A DNA stretch of 50,411 nt from assembly GCA_003552465.1 (NCBI GenBank), contig PULQ01000053.1:1-50411 (forward strand), read 5' to 3'. Below are positions 19,596-29,115 of this stretch, one piece after another (the first letter of the stretch is position 1; each line of letters opens with the position of its first letter). Below the pieces are notes generated by a model. It ran no database searches. It had not been told where the DNA came from and saw only the letters and a program-made list of their open reading frames with translations. The position numbers and the translations under genes are program-made. This stretch comes from Dehalococcoidia bacterium. GTDB lineage: Bacteria; Chloroflexota; Dehalococcoidia; GIF9; AB-539-J10.

Positions 19596-20345
19596 CTAGC
19601 GCTGGATCACCCTGTACCCGACGAATATGCGGCCGTCGGGGCAGGTCCGGCTTTCGATGGCCTCCAGCGACACCGGGGGTTCGTCATATCTGAGGTCGGG
19701 CGATGCGAACAGCACGGGGGTGTCGAACCCGCCGATGATCACCGGGTTGAAGCGTATATGGACCTCGTCGAGCAGGCCGAGCTTGAGCAGCGCGCCGGCC
19801 AGCCTGCCGCCGGAGCTGGTGAGGACGGTCCTGACTCCGAGCTCCTCCTTCATCTTGGTCAGCGCCAGCGCCAGGTCTACCCTCTTCTCGCCGGCGACCA
19901 GGTACGGGATGCCGGCCCTGCGCAGGAACCCCAGGTACTCGGGACACACGGCGCGGGACACAAGATGCATCAAGGGCCTGTCTTCCTCTCCGGTATAGCC
20001 GCTCCTCAACCTGCCCCGCCCGTCCACCGCCGCCAGCCAGCCTTTCCGGCCCGGCTTTTCGATCACCTCCCGGGGCAGGTGGTCCCGGTAGAGATCTTCG
20101 GGATCGCCGTCATACGGGGCGAGTCTCCGAAGCTCGGCGCCCTCCCTGACGATCATGCTGCTCCCCTCCATGTAGACGTCGGGTTGATAGCGTTCCTCGA
20201 AGCTGCCGTAGAACTGCTCCCACTCTTCGCGAGTACCCAGCACCTCGTCCCGTTTGTCGAGGTCGAACATTGTCCTGTTCGGCCCGAGCGAGATACGCCC
20301 GTCTATGGAAGCGGATACACACAGGATCACGTACGGTCTATCCAT
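19596..20345 (-). CDS. RibD C-terminal / dihydrofolate reductase-like protein
   Basis: MDRPYVILCVSASIDGRISLGPNRTMFD...LTSSGGRLAGALLKLGLLDEVHIRFNPVIIGG. Confidence 0.85.
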   Translation of the reverse strand: MDRPYVILCVSASIDGRISLGPNRTMFDLDKRDEVLGTREEWEQFYGSFEERYQPDVYMEGSSMIVREGAELRRLAPYDGDPEDLYRDHLPREVIEKPGRKGWLAAVDGRGRLRSGYTGEEDRPLMHLVSRAVCPEYLGFLRRAGIPYLVAGEKRVDLALALTKMKEELGVRTVLTSSGGRLAGALLKLGLLDEVHIRFNPVIIGGFDTPVLFASPDLRYDEPPVSLEAIESRTCPDGRIFVGYRVIQR

Positions 20346-20471
20346 GTAAGTTCACCAGAGGGATATTGCTGCTCGTCGGTCTATGCTCTTCGGCGAGTGC
20401 CGATTCTAATGCCTGTGGCTCGAACGTGTCAAACGATCCTGCAGCCGGAAAGAGGGGTGGTGGATGCCGCC

Positions 20472-22073
20472 TCACGCCCTTTCTCGGTCCCGCAGTACCG
20501 AGCGGAGCAGCTTGCCCACAGGCGTTTTCGGTATCTCGTCGATGAACTCGACTTCCCGTATGCGCTTGTACGGAGATACCCTCTCAGCGCAGACCTCGAT
20601 GAGCTCGGTCGCTGTGGCGGTGGAGCCGGCCTTCAGCACTACATACGCCTTGGGTATTTCGCCCGCCAGGTCATCGGGCCTCGCCACCACCGCACACTCC
20701 CTGACGGCGGAGTGTTCGTAGAGAACGGCTTCCACCTCGGCCGGAGCGATTGTGTGGCCCTTGTACTTGATGGTCTCCTTCTTCCTGTCCAGGATACGGA
20801 AGTAGCCCGATTCGTCCATCACGGCCAGGTCGCCCGTGTGTAGCCAGCCATCGCGTAGCGCCTCACGGGTGTCCTCGAACCGGTTAAGGTACCCTTTCAT
20901 CACCTGCGGCCCCTTCACTACCAGCTCGCCCCGCTGGCCCGTAGGTAGCGCAACCCGGCCGGTCTCCTCGTCGACAATGCGGGCATCGGTGTCGATGCCC
21001 GGTACACCGATCGTACCCGGTATTATCTTCCCCGGGGGTGAATTGTGGGTCTCAGGCGATGCCTCGCTCAGACCATAGCCGAGGACCATCGTGACACCGG
21101 TCAATCGCTGCCACCTGTCGGCGATCTCGGGCGATATCGGCATGGCACCGCTCTTGACATATCTCAGGCCGGAGAGGTTGTATCGGGATACATCGGGACT
21201 GTTGACAAGCGAGTTGAACATGGACGCAGCGCCGTACATCACCGTTGCTCTCTCCCTCTCTATCGTTGCCAGGAGTTCCCCGGCCTGGAAGTGGGGTACG
21301 ATTATCACTTCGGCACCGCTCCAGATAGGCGAGTTTAGGCAGGCGCAACCTCCCCAGCTGTGGCAGAAGGGAAGCACCCCGATGATCCTGTCTTCATGGC
21401 TCCAGCCGAACCAGGCGGCGTTCTGCATGGCATTGGCTATCAGGTTGGAGTGGGTGAGCATGACCCCTTTGGGCAGGCCGGTGGTTCCTCCGGTGTATAC
21501 TACAACGGCCACGTCCTTCTCTGGATCTATGGACGGCCGTGGTGGCTCGCCCGTACTGCTCTCCAGCATGCTCCTGAGCGAGACCGTCCCAGGTGCCTCT
21601 CCTCCATCGGCCAGGACCACCGTCTTCAGCGACGTTCCCGGCTGCGCCTCTTTGACCACTGAATAGTGGTCGTTGCAGGTGATCAGTATGGTGGCTCCGC
21701 TGTCGCTCAGGGCATGTCTCAACTCCGTCTGCCTGGACAGCGGGTTCACGGCGGTGACTGTGCAGCCGGCCTTCAGTATTCCGTAGTACGCGACGACGAA
21801 GTCAAGACCGTTGGGCAGCAGGAGCACCACCGTATTGCCGCTCGTTACTCCGAGGGAGTGGAGGCCGGCGGCCAGCCGGTCCGTAACATCGTCAAGCTCC
21901 CGGTAGCTGAAACTCTGCTTGCCGCAGGCAAAGGCTGTGCTCCCGGGCCACTTCGCCGCCGCCGCGGTCAACAGGCCATAGAGGGGCATCGACGGGTAGT
22001 CAAGTGTCCTGGGAACGCCTTCCGGCCATGAACTGAACCATGGCCTGTCGGCTTCTATCGAGTATTCTGTCAT
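20472..22073 (-). CDS. AMP-binding acyl-CoA synthetase/ligase
   Basis: VVYTGGTTGLPKGVMLTHSNL; GYGLSEASP; GWLHTGDLAVMDESGYFRILDRKKETIKYKGHTIAPAEVE; C-terminal KTPVGKLLRSVLR. Confidence 0.92.
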   Translation of the reverse strand: MTEYSIEADRPWFSSWPEGVPRTLDYPSMPLYGLLTAAAAKWPGSTAFACGKQSFSYRELDDVTDRLAAGLHSLGVTSGNTVVLLLPNGLDFVVAYYGILKAGCTVTAVNPLSRQTELRHALSDSGATILITCNDHYSVVKEAQPGTSLKTVVLADGGEAPGTVSLRSMLESSTGEPPRPSIDPEKDVAVVVYTGGTTGLPKGVMLTHSNLIANAMQNAAWFGWSHEDRIIGVLPFCHSWGGCACLNSPIWSGAEVIIVPHFQAGELLATIERERATVMYGAASMFNSLVNSPDVSRYNLSGLRYVKSGAMPISPEIADRWQRLTGVTMVLGYGLSEASPETHNSPPGKIIPGTIGVPGIDTDARIVDEETGRVALPTGQRGELVVKGPQVMKGYLNRFEDTREALRDGWLHTGDLAVMDESGYFRILDRKKETIKYKGHTIAPAEVEAVLYEHSAVRECAVVARPDDLAGEIPKAYVVLKAGSTATATELIEVCAERVSPYKRIREVEFIDEIPKTPVGKLLRSVLRDRERA

Positions 22074-22250
22074 GTCGATGCCGGACCGGTGCCCGACCGC
22101 CCAATATCATAGCACGTTCGGACCGTCCGAACCGGGGTGGCTGTTCCTTTCCGGATGCGTGCATGCGAACAGCGGGACGGCGGACGGTACGTGGGTTCCT
22201 GCGCCGAGCAGCTATCATCGGCGGCCGTGCCCTTCGTGGGGATTCCCCTG

Positions 22251-24038
22251 TCAGGGCAGCAGCATGGAGCGAGAGAGCTCCTGCTCGAATCCAGGGTGAA
22301 GGGCCAGCTCGATGTATCTGACGCTGCGGGCGATATCCAGGGCCACGCCCCGGTGCTTCTTGGAGAGGAGCGCCAGCCTGGCGCCCACGCCGGCCGCGTT
22401 TCCGACCTGCCTGAACTTATCAAGCGGCAGCGCAGGGAGCATGCCTATGAGGATGGCGCTGCGGACGTCGATGTAGCTCCCGAATGCGCCGGCAATCACC
22501 ACTTCCTCGATCTCATCCTCCGATATGCCGGCTTCGTGGAGCAACGTGTTGATGCCGGTGCGGATGGCCGCCTTGGCGAGTTGGACCTGCGCGATGTCGC
22601 CCTGGCTCAGGACTATGTCCTTACCTGTGCCGCTCGCGTCGGCGTTCGCTATGAGGAACTCCCGCCCATTGTCGCCCCGGCGGACCAGCGGGTGATCATG
22701 CAGCCTCGCCCGCTGATCCATGATCTCATTCCTCCGCAGCTCTGCGACGGTGTCCAGGATGCCGGAACCGCAGATACCGATGGGCGGAGCATCGTCGATA
22801 ACTCCCAGTTCAACGCCCTTGCCGGTGATCTTCACGCTCTCAATGGCGCCGGCCGCCGCCTTCATGCCATGCCTGATGTGCGCGCCCTCGAGCGCAGGAC
22901 CGGACGCGCAGGAGAGGCTGACGATGGCTCCTTCTCTGGCCAGCGATACCTCTGTGTTCGTCCCGATATCGATGCCCAGTACGGTGTCACCGGACTTCCA
23001 GATGCCCGCCGCCATGAGCATGGCCACGTGGTCGCTTCCCACAAAGCCGGCTATGTTGGGCAGCAGGTATACGTATGCGCCCGGCGCTATATGAAGCCCC
23101 AGGTCGCGCGCCCTGATATCCAGCGAGCTGCACACCGCCGGCACATATGGAGACTGACCCAGCTGGCGTACGGGCAACCCCAGGAACAGGTGGTGCATGG
23201 CCGTGTTACCGGCCAGGGTCATCTCCACTATCTGCCCGAGATCCGTGGTCATCTCCCCGAGTATCTCATTTAGGGTGTCGGTCACGCTCTCACGCAGTTC
23301 AGGTCCACTGCCTTCCATGGCGGAGCTGATCCGGCTCATCACGTCCTCTCCGTAGGCGACCTGAGGGTTCGTCGCCCCCTGTGCGGCGACCGGCTCGCCG
23401 GTTCGCAGATCGACCAGGTGGACTGCTATCTTGCTGGTGCCGAGGTCGACCGCGGCTCCGAGCAGAGGCCGGTCGGCCGGGTATACGTCGATGGCCTCGC
23501 CGTTCCTGATGGCGATGCCGACTGCAGGTCCCGACGATCTAAACACTTCGGGCAGATGTCGAAGCAGGGGTAGATCGGGGCGAATGCGCTCCAGTCCCGC
23601 TCCCTTTACCAGGCTCTCATCCATGTTCTCCCAGTCCGGCAGCGGATTCTCCAGCGACGGCTCGGGCAGGTGTACCTCGTATTCGCGCACCGCGGGGTCC
23701 AGTTCGCTGTGCTCGTCCGTGCCCAGCAGTTGCAGCTTCTGCCCGGTGGCCATCGAAGCCGGAGGGACGTATACCTTGAGATCGCTCAGTGGACGGGCCT
23801 GGCAGGCCAGCCGGAGACCATCGGCGATATCATCTTCGTTCAGGTTGGCCTTCTCCCTGTCGCTCAGGGGCGAGACTTCGCCCTTGAGCACGCGGATGCG
23901 GCATTGACCGCACGTGCCCCGGCCACCGCAGATGGAGTTCAACGCAATGCCGGCATTCCTGGCTGCTTCGAAGATGGTGGTTCCATCACTGGATGTGACC
24001 CGCAGCCCGAGCGGCTCGAACCATATCTTGTGCTCCAA
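22251..24038 (-). CDS. ASKHA-domain 2Fe-2S protein (RACo/RamA-like reductive activator of corrinoid proteins)
   Basis: Ferredoxin motif CGGRGTCGQC...C at the N-terminus; ASKHA motifs GAAVDLGTSKIAVHLVDL, GIDIGTNTEVSL, CGSGILD, VIAGAFGSYID. Confidence 0.85.
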   Translation of the reverse strand: MEHKIWFEPLGLRVTSSDGTTIFEAARNAGIALNSICGGRGTCGQCRIRVLKGEVSPLSDREKANLNEDDIADGLRLACQARPLSDLKVYVPPASMATGQKLQLLGTDEHSELDPAVREYEVHLPEPSLENPLPDWENMDESLVKGAGLERIRPDLPLLRHLPEVFRSSGPAVGIAIRNGEAIDVYPADRPLLGAAVDLGTSKIAVHLVDLRTGEPVAAQGATNPQVAYGEDVMSRISSAMEGSGPELRESVTDTLNEILGEMTTDLGQIVEMTLAGNTAMHHLFLGLPVRQLGQSPYVPAVCSSLDIRARDLGLHIAPGAYVYLLPNIAGFVGSDHVAMLMAAGIWKSGDTVLGIDIGTNTEVSLAREGAIVSLSCASGPALEGAHIRHGMKAAAGAIESVKITGKGVELGVIDDAPPIGICGSGILDTVAELRRNEIMDQRARLHDHPLVRRGDNGREFLIANADASGTGKDIVLSQGDIAQVQLAKAAIRTGINTLLHEAGISEDEIEEVVIAGAFGSYIDVRSAILIGMLPALPLDKFRQVGNAAGVGARLALLSKKHRGVALDIARSVRYIELALHPGFEQELSRSMLLP

Positions 24039-24161
24039 CTGTACACCTCCCGTGCCGGCTGTCCAGGCGGTGATCGCCCGCCCTTGTGATAGGGATGACC
24101 CGTCCGCGGGCCAGGTCGGGACTCGACCTGCGCCAGTGTCGATACCGGTATGGGTGCGCGG

Positions 24162-24629
24162 CTAGTATAGTTCAGGGCAACGCCCGTAGTAAAGCCCGGC
24201 CGCCTCCCTCGAGAACCAGAAGCCTGCTATGGTGTCCAACACCCTGTCCCTGTTGCTCGACACGATGAACAGGTCGATGTCGCTCTCGGGAACATCTGTC
24301 CCCCGCACGCAGCGCCCGGACAATACTACGCGTTCGGAAATCCTCTTCAGTGCCTCCACGAGCGGCTCGATTAGCAGTAGGTGCATCGGCTTCATGAACC
24401 CGGTGAGCAACCCATCAGAGCGATGAACAGAGTAGGAGTACATCTTGCCCTGTTGCCAGTGCAGTAAGACTCCGGACGCGAACAACTCATTCAATGCTTT
24501 GCTGGCCGAACCTGTGGATACTCCCGATCTGCAGGATAACTCGCGCTAATAGAATCCGCTGTCCGAGAACCTCACAGGCAGACTGAGCACTTTCTGCTGT
24601 GTCGTGCTGATCAAGTGTGGCTGGATCAT
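24162..24629 (-). pseudogene. HTH + nucleotidyltransferase (MNT) protein interrupted by an in-frame TAG
   Basis: Two ORFs in one frame: MIQPHLISTTQQKVLSLPVRFSDSGFY* then RELSCRSGVSTGSASKALNELFASGVLLHWQQGKMYSY...VLSGRCVRGTDVPESDIDLFIV. TAG at 24546..24548 (minus strand). Confidence 0.7.
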
Positions 24630-24783
24630 CCTGTGTCTGCTCGAAATGTTCAGTATGTGCTCATTATGAGGAGCGACACTCCGGAACTCAAGGCACTGAA
24701 ACTCCAGGGATGCGACCCTGATCGGCGATGCTGTCCACGATGTCGATGTAATGCGGGAATGTGCCCCGATGTTGACAGGTTGA

Positions 24784-25875
24784 CAGGGCGGGTATGAGTT
24801 TGCCGAATGGAGCGGAGACCTGGATACCGTCGCCGACCCGGATGCGGCCTCGACCAACATCACCATGGAAGGTGACTACACGGTAACTGCTCAGTTCAAG
24901 GCCGAGGAGATACCGGTTGTCGAGTACACAATGGTGACGACCTGGTACGACCTGCATGATGTCAGGGACAACTTGAGCGGCAACTACCGCCTCGCCAACG
25001 ACCTGCATTTGGGCATGGCGGACTATGCGGAACTGGCGGGTACGGGAGCCGACGCCGGCAAGGGCTGGCAGCCCATCGGTAACTGGGAGGTCAAGTTCAC
25101 CGGCACTTTCGACGGGCAGGGATACTCGATCAGCGGCCTGTTCATCGACCGCCCCGACCTGATCTACGTAGGGCTCTTCGGCTATGTCAGTCCTGGAGGG
25201 GTCATCGCGGGTGTGGACCTGGCTCACACAGGTGTCATCGGTCATGAGATGGTGGGTGGCCTGGTCGGGCGCAATGAGGGCATGGTGGTCAACTGCGCTG
25301 CCATGGGCAGCGTCGAGGGCAGGAACTACGTCGGAGGGCTCATAGGGACCAACTTTGGAGGCGAGGTGAACAACTCTCATTCCAATGGCAGTGCGAGAAA
25401 CACCAATAACTACCGTCTCGGAGGCCTGGTGGGATGGAACACGGGAACTGTGAGCAACTGCTCCTCCCTCGTGAGCGTAACCGGCTACAACCTGATCGGC
25501 GGACTGGTGGGCAACAACGAAGGCACCATCACCAACTCGTTCTCTGCGGGCACCGTGACCGGCATCGGGCAGTACCTTGAGGGCTACCCCTCGGTCGGAG
25601 GCCTTGTGGGCGTGAACGAGGAGGGCGGAGTGGTAAGTGATTCCTTCTGGGACGTCGAAACCTCAGAGATCGATGAGAGCCACGGAGGGACGGGCAAGAG
25701 CACGGCTGAACTGTCGGACATCCTGACCTTCACGGATACGGCGACGGAAGGACTGGACTCTCCCTGGAACATAATTGCCGTCGATGACTTCGATGAACGC
25801 GATACCGGCTTCATCTGGAACATCGTCGATGGCGTCGCCTGGCCCTTCCATAGCTGGCGTACGATCATGATCTAG
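24784..25875 (+). pseudogene. GLUG-motif surface protein, 5'-truncated within a 'Bacterial repeat' domain
   Basis: In-frame coding sequence extends upstream of the called ATG (GGYEFAEWSGDLDTVADPDAASTNITMEGDYTVTAQFKAEE) to a stop at 24781 with no start; downstream GLUG repeats. Confidence 0.65.
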
Positions 25876-25956
25876 GCCGCTCGGAGCCACGAAGGTGGGT
25901 GCAGGCCGGTGTTACCCGGGTTGTGGTGGGGCCGGTAAGCAGAGTGCTGGCCGGTT

Positions 25957-26808
25957 CTAGCCAGGGAGGTCACGGTAGGTCTGCTGGAGGAGCAGGGCGT
26001 CCTGCTCCAGGTAAGGGGTGCTCTCGCAGATGACGACGCCCCTTGCCCCGCGTTCTTTGAGCGCCCTGAGTAGCTCGACATAATGGAAGTCCGAATCCTC
26101 GAGCATCATGTGCTTGATCTCTCCCTTCAGGCCGTAGGCGATGCCCGAGACGTGTATATGCATATCGTCCAGTGCCCGCCTGCCCAGCCCGGCCTCGACC
26201 CGGTCGAGTATCTCCAGGAACTCCGGGTACGAGTTAGCCTGCCCTGTCCGGGCATGCCAGTGTGAAAAGTCGATACAGGGGGCAACTCCCTCCAGTTCTG
26301 AGCTGAGCTGAAGCAGTTCATCCACCGTCCCAAACTGGGAGGACTTCCCCGCTACCTCGGGGCGGATCATTACCGTGTTGCCCTCGTCTCTGAGAATGTC
26401 CATCACCTTCTGCAGCTGCCTCTTGACTGCCGTGTAGGTATCGGCAGGGCTGTCTGCCAGGTAGAAGGCGGCGTGAAACGTGATGCTCCTCGCGCCGAGA
26501 AGGGCTGCGATGCGGGCGGTCTGAAGAATCCTCTCTTTGCTCATGTGTACCTTCTGCCTCTCCACGGAGTTGAGGGTGATGTAATAGGGCGCGTGGGCGG
26601 TGAGCACGATCTGCTTCCCGGCGGCCAGTCCTCCCGCGGCAGCTGCGACCTCCGGGCTCATCTTTACACCCTGGACGAACTCGACCTCCATGCAGCCGAG
26701 GCCGAGTTCGGCGATCCGCTTTATGCCGGCCTCTGTGGAGCGCGACTCAGCGCTCGCGGGCACTCCTCCCGTGCCGAAGAGCAGACCGTCGAGTGCTTGC
26801 GTAGTCAT
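25957..26808 (-). CDS. TIM-barrel AP-endonuclease family 2 / endonuclease IV-like protein
   Basis: LTAHAPYYITLNS, ITFHAAFY, VMIRPEVAGKSSQFGT, CIDFSHWHART, MHIHVSG: Nfo-type metal-binding pattern. Confidence 0.82.
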   Translation of the reverse strand: MTTQALDGLLFGTGGVPASAESRSTEAGIKRIAELGLGCMEVEFVQGVKMSPEVAAAAGGLAAGKQIVLTAHAPYYITLNSVERQKVHMSKERILQTARIAALLGARSITFHAAFYLADSPADTYTAVKRQLQKVMDILRDEGNTVMIRPEVAGKSSQFGTVDELLQLSSELEGVAPCIDFSHWHARTGQANSYPEFLEILDRVEAGLGRRALDDMHIHVSGIAYGLKGEIKHMMLEDSDFHYVELLRALKERGARGVVICESTPYLEQDALLLQQTYRDLPG

Positions 26809-26860
26809 ACCATATCCTTCCGCTCACCAGCACCGTGCAGGTTGATTCGGTAGACGAGGG

Positions 26861-27781
26861 TCATCGTGTCTCCTCCTTCACCAGTTCTTTGTATGCTGCG
26901 TGCAACGCCTCCGTCACAGGCCCCGGCTTGCCGGTGGCGACGGGCTTGCCCTCAAAGCGTGTCAGGGGCATGAGTTCCAGTATGGAGTTGGTGAGGAAGG
27001 CCTCCTCGGCCCCGACCAGTTCTGTCAACTCCACCTGCCTTTCCTGTATCTCGATGTGCAGAGCCCGGGCGATCTCGAGCACAGCCTCGCGTGTGATGCC
27101 GGGCAGCACGCCGCTGTCTATCGAGGCGGTGATTAGCACCGTCACCCGGTCGCTCGCTTCAAGGGAGGGGGACTCCCTGACCATGAATACATTGGTCATG
27201 GCGCCCTCGGCGATATCGCCTCTCTCATTGAGCAGGATGGCCTCGTCGCACTCCGCGTCCTTCGCCTCCATACGGGCCAGGATGTTCTCCACGTAGCAGG
27301 TCGACTTGATCCGGGATAGAGGAGACTGGCTGTTGCGACGCAGTGACGAGAGCATAGCCGTGTAACCTGACTCATAGCTCGCTGCCGGCTGGGGAACCAG
27401 ATGCCTGGCGGTGACCAGTACGGTGGGCTCCCGGCATGTGTCCGGATCGGGAGTCATCTCGCCTTCACCGGCCGTAACGGTGAGCCTGATCCGGGCGTCC
27501 TTGAGCTTGTTGGCCTCGAGTGTGCTGTGACATGCGGCCTCCAGCGACTGCTTTTTGGTTGCCAGGTCCAGGGCGGTGATGATGTCGTCTGGCAGGCAGA
27601 GGCTGCGTAAAGAGCTTCGCAGGCGGGCCAGGTGGCGGTCGAGCCGGAAGATGCACCCCCCGTAGGAACGCATGGTCTCGAACAGCCCGTACCCGTAGAG
27701 GAAGCCGTGGTCGAACGGAGATAGCCGTGCTTCGGAGCGGGTAAGCAGCCGGCCGTTGATGTAGATGATTTCTTCGGTCAT
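26861..27781 (-). CDS. pabC: Class IV aminotransferase (aminodeoxychorismate lyase / branched-chain aminotransferase-like)
   Basis: MTEEIIYINGRLLTRSEARLSPFDHGFLYGYGLFETMRSYGG...LNERGDIAEGAMTNVF; coupled to a PabA-like gene. Confidence 0.8.
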   Translation of the reverse strand: MTEEIIYINGRLLTRSEARLSPFDHGFLYGYGLFETMRSYGGCIFRLDRHLARLRSSLRSLCLPDDIITALDLATKKQSLEAACHSTLEANKLKDARIRLTVTAGEGEMTPDPDTCREPTVLVTARHLVPQPAASYESGYTAMLSSLRRNSQSPLSRIKSTCYVENILARMEAKDAECDEAILLNERGDIAEGAMTNVFMVRESPSLEASDRVTVLITASIDSGVLPGITREAVLEIARALHIEIQERQVELTELVGAEEAFLTNSILELMPLTRFEGKPVATGKPGPVTEALHAAYKELVKEETR

Positions 27782-28374
27782 GTCGCCTCTACCCTTGCTT
27801 CCCACGCCGGCTTGGAGAAGCGAAGGAAGTTCCTCAGGATGTCATGTCCCACCTCGGTGAGGATGGACTCGGGATGAAACTGGACCCCCTCGACCACGTG
27901 GTCGAGGTGCCTCACACCCATGATCGTGTCCTCGGCCGTCCTGGCGGTGACTTCAAGACAGGAAGGGAAGCCTTCGTCCTCGATGATCAATGAATGGTAG
28001 CGGGTAGCGGGGAAGGGATTGGGCAGGCCCTCGTAGATGGTCCTGCCGTCGTGATGGATGATCGAGGTCTTGCCGTGCATCGGCGGGCTCCGGCCGACGC
28101 TGCCCCCGTAGACATGGCCGATGCACTGGTGTCCCAGGCACACCCCCAGTATGGGGATCCTGCCTCCGAAATGCCTGATCACGTCGTTGGAGACGCCCGC
28201 TTCCAGAGGGGTGCCCGGCCCGGGCGAGATGATTATGTGAGTGGGGGCCATTTCCTCGATCTGGCCCGGAGTTATGCGGTTGTTGCGGTGGACGTCGGGC
28301 TCCCGCCCCAACTCGCCCAGGTACTGGGCCAGGTTGTATACGAACGAGTCGTAGTTGTCTATTACCAGTACCAT
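27778..28374 (-). CDS. pabA: Aminodeoxychorismate/anthranilate synthase glutamine amidotransferase component
   Basis: MVLVIDNYDSFVYNLAQYLGELG, ISPGPGTP, GVCLGHQCIG, GVQFHPES. Confidence 0.88.
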   Translation of the reverse strand: MVLVIDNYDSFVYNLAQYLGELGREPDVHRNNRITPGQIEEMAPTHIIISPGPGTPLEAGVSNDVIRHFGGRIPILGVCLGHQCIGHVYGGSVGRSPPMHGKTSIIHHDGRTIYEGLPNPFPATRYHSLIIEDEGFPSCLEVTARTAEDTIMGVRHLDHVVEGVQFHPESILTEVGHDILRNFLRFSKPAWEARVEAT

Positions 28375-28600
28375 CCTCCGAGATTGCATCAAGGGGAGCG
28401 TACTCTCTGTCCCGTCTCTGTCCCGTGGGTCATTGCCCGTAGCTTGCGGTCTTTCTGGCGCAGGCACAATCTGATATATTATAGCTGAAGCGACTCTGCT
28501 TAGCTATGGGGTATGTTCGTGTACTGGCGCGTGGGTTGGAAGTGGGATCACGCCGTAAAGCTGCTATGCCGGGGGAGACTCCGAACAGGGAGGTGTTGAT

Positions 28601-29023
28601 TTGAGCCCTTTGCTGGAGACGATACTGAGACTACTGCTGGCTACCGCCCTGGGAGCCGGCATAGGATTTCAGCGCGAGAAGGCAGGGAAGAAAGCAGGAG
28701 TCCGCACCCACACACTGGTGAGTGCGGGGTCGGCCCTTTTTACCCTGGCGTCGATATACGGGTTCGGCGTTGGCGAGGCCGATGTGTCACGCGTAGCCGC
28801 AGGAGTCGTTGTCGGCGTCGGTTTCATCGGTGGTGGGGTCATACTACGCGGCGCGCGTGAGGAGGAAGTGGTGGGGCTCACCACCGCGGCTACAATCTGG
28901 GTCACCGCCGCAATAGGTCTCTGTGCTGGGGCGGGCATGTACCTGCTCTCGGTCGTGGCCACCGCGGTCATCCTGGGCGTCCTGCTACTGTCCAGGCTTC
29001 GCGGTCACGACAGTCATCATTAG
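28601..29023 (+). CDS. MgtC/SapB-family membrane protein
   Basis: LLATALGAGIGFQREKAGKKAGVRTHTLVSAGSALFTL...VGVGFIGGGVILR...GLTTAATIWVTAAIG. Confidence 0.9.
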   Translation: MSPLLETILRLLLATALGAGIGFQREKAGKKAGVRTHTLVSAGSALFTLASIYGFGVGEADVSRVAAGVVVGVGFIGGGVILRGAREEEVVGLTTAATIWVTAAIGLCAGAGMYLLSVVATAVILGVLLLSRLRGHDSHH

Positions 29024-29115
29024 CTGAAGCCGCATCTAACTGCTGGGTTAGGTGGTCCGGGTGAGGATAGAGACCCGGGGATGTTGACGGACTCTCTGAA
29101 CAGAGGGCAACCGAT

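Noticed and set aside
22137-23273. 378 aa plus-strand ORF
   Set aside because: Antisense to the RACo-like gene; no recognisable motifs.
24546-24548. TAG as a pyrrolysine codon
   Set aside because: No PylS/tRNA-Pyl visible and the host gene is a small HTH-MNT protein, not a methyltransferase; a nonsense mutation is the simpler reading. Kept only as a speculative note.
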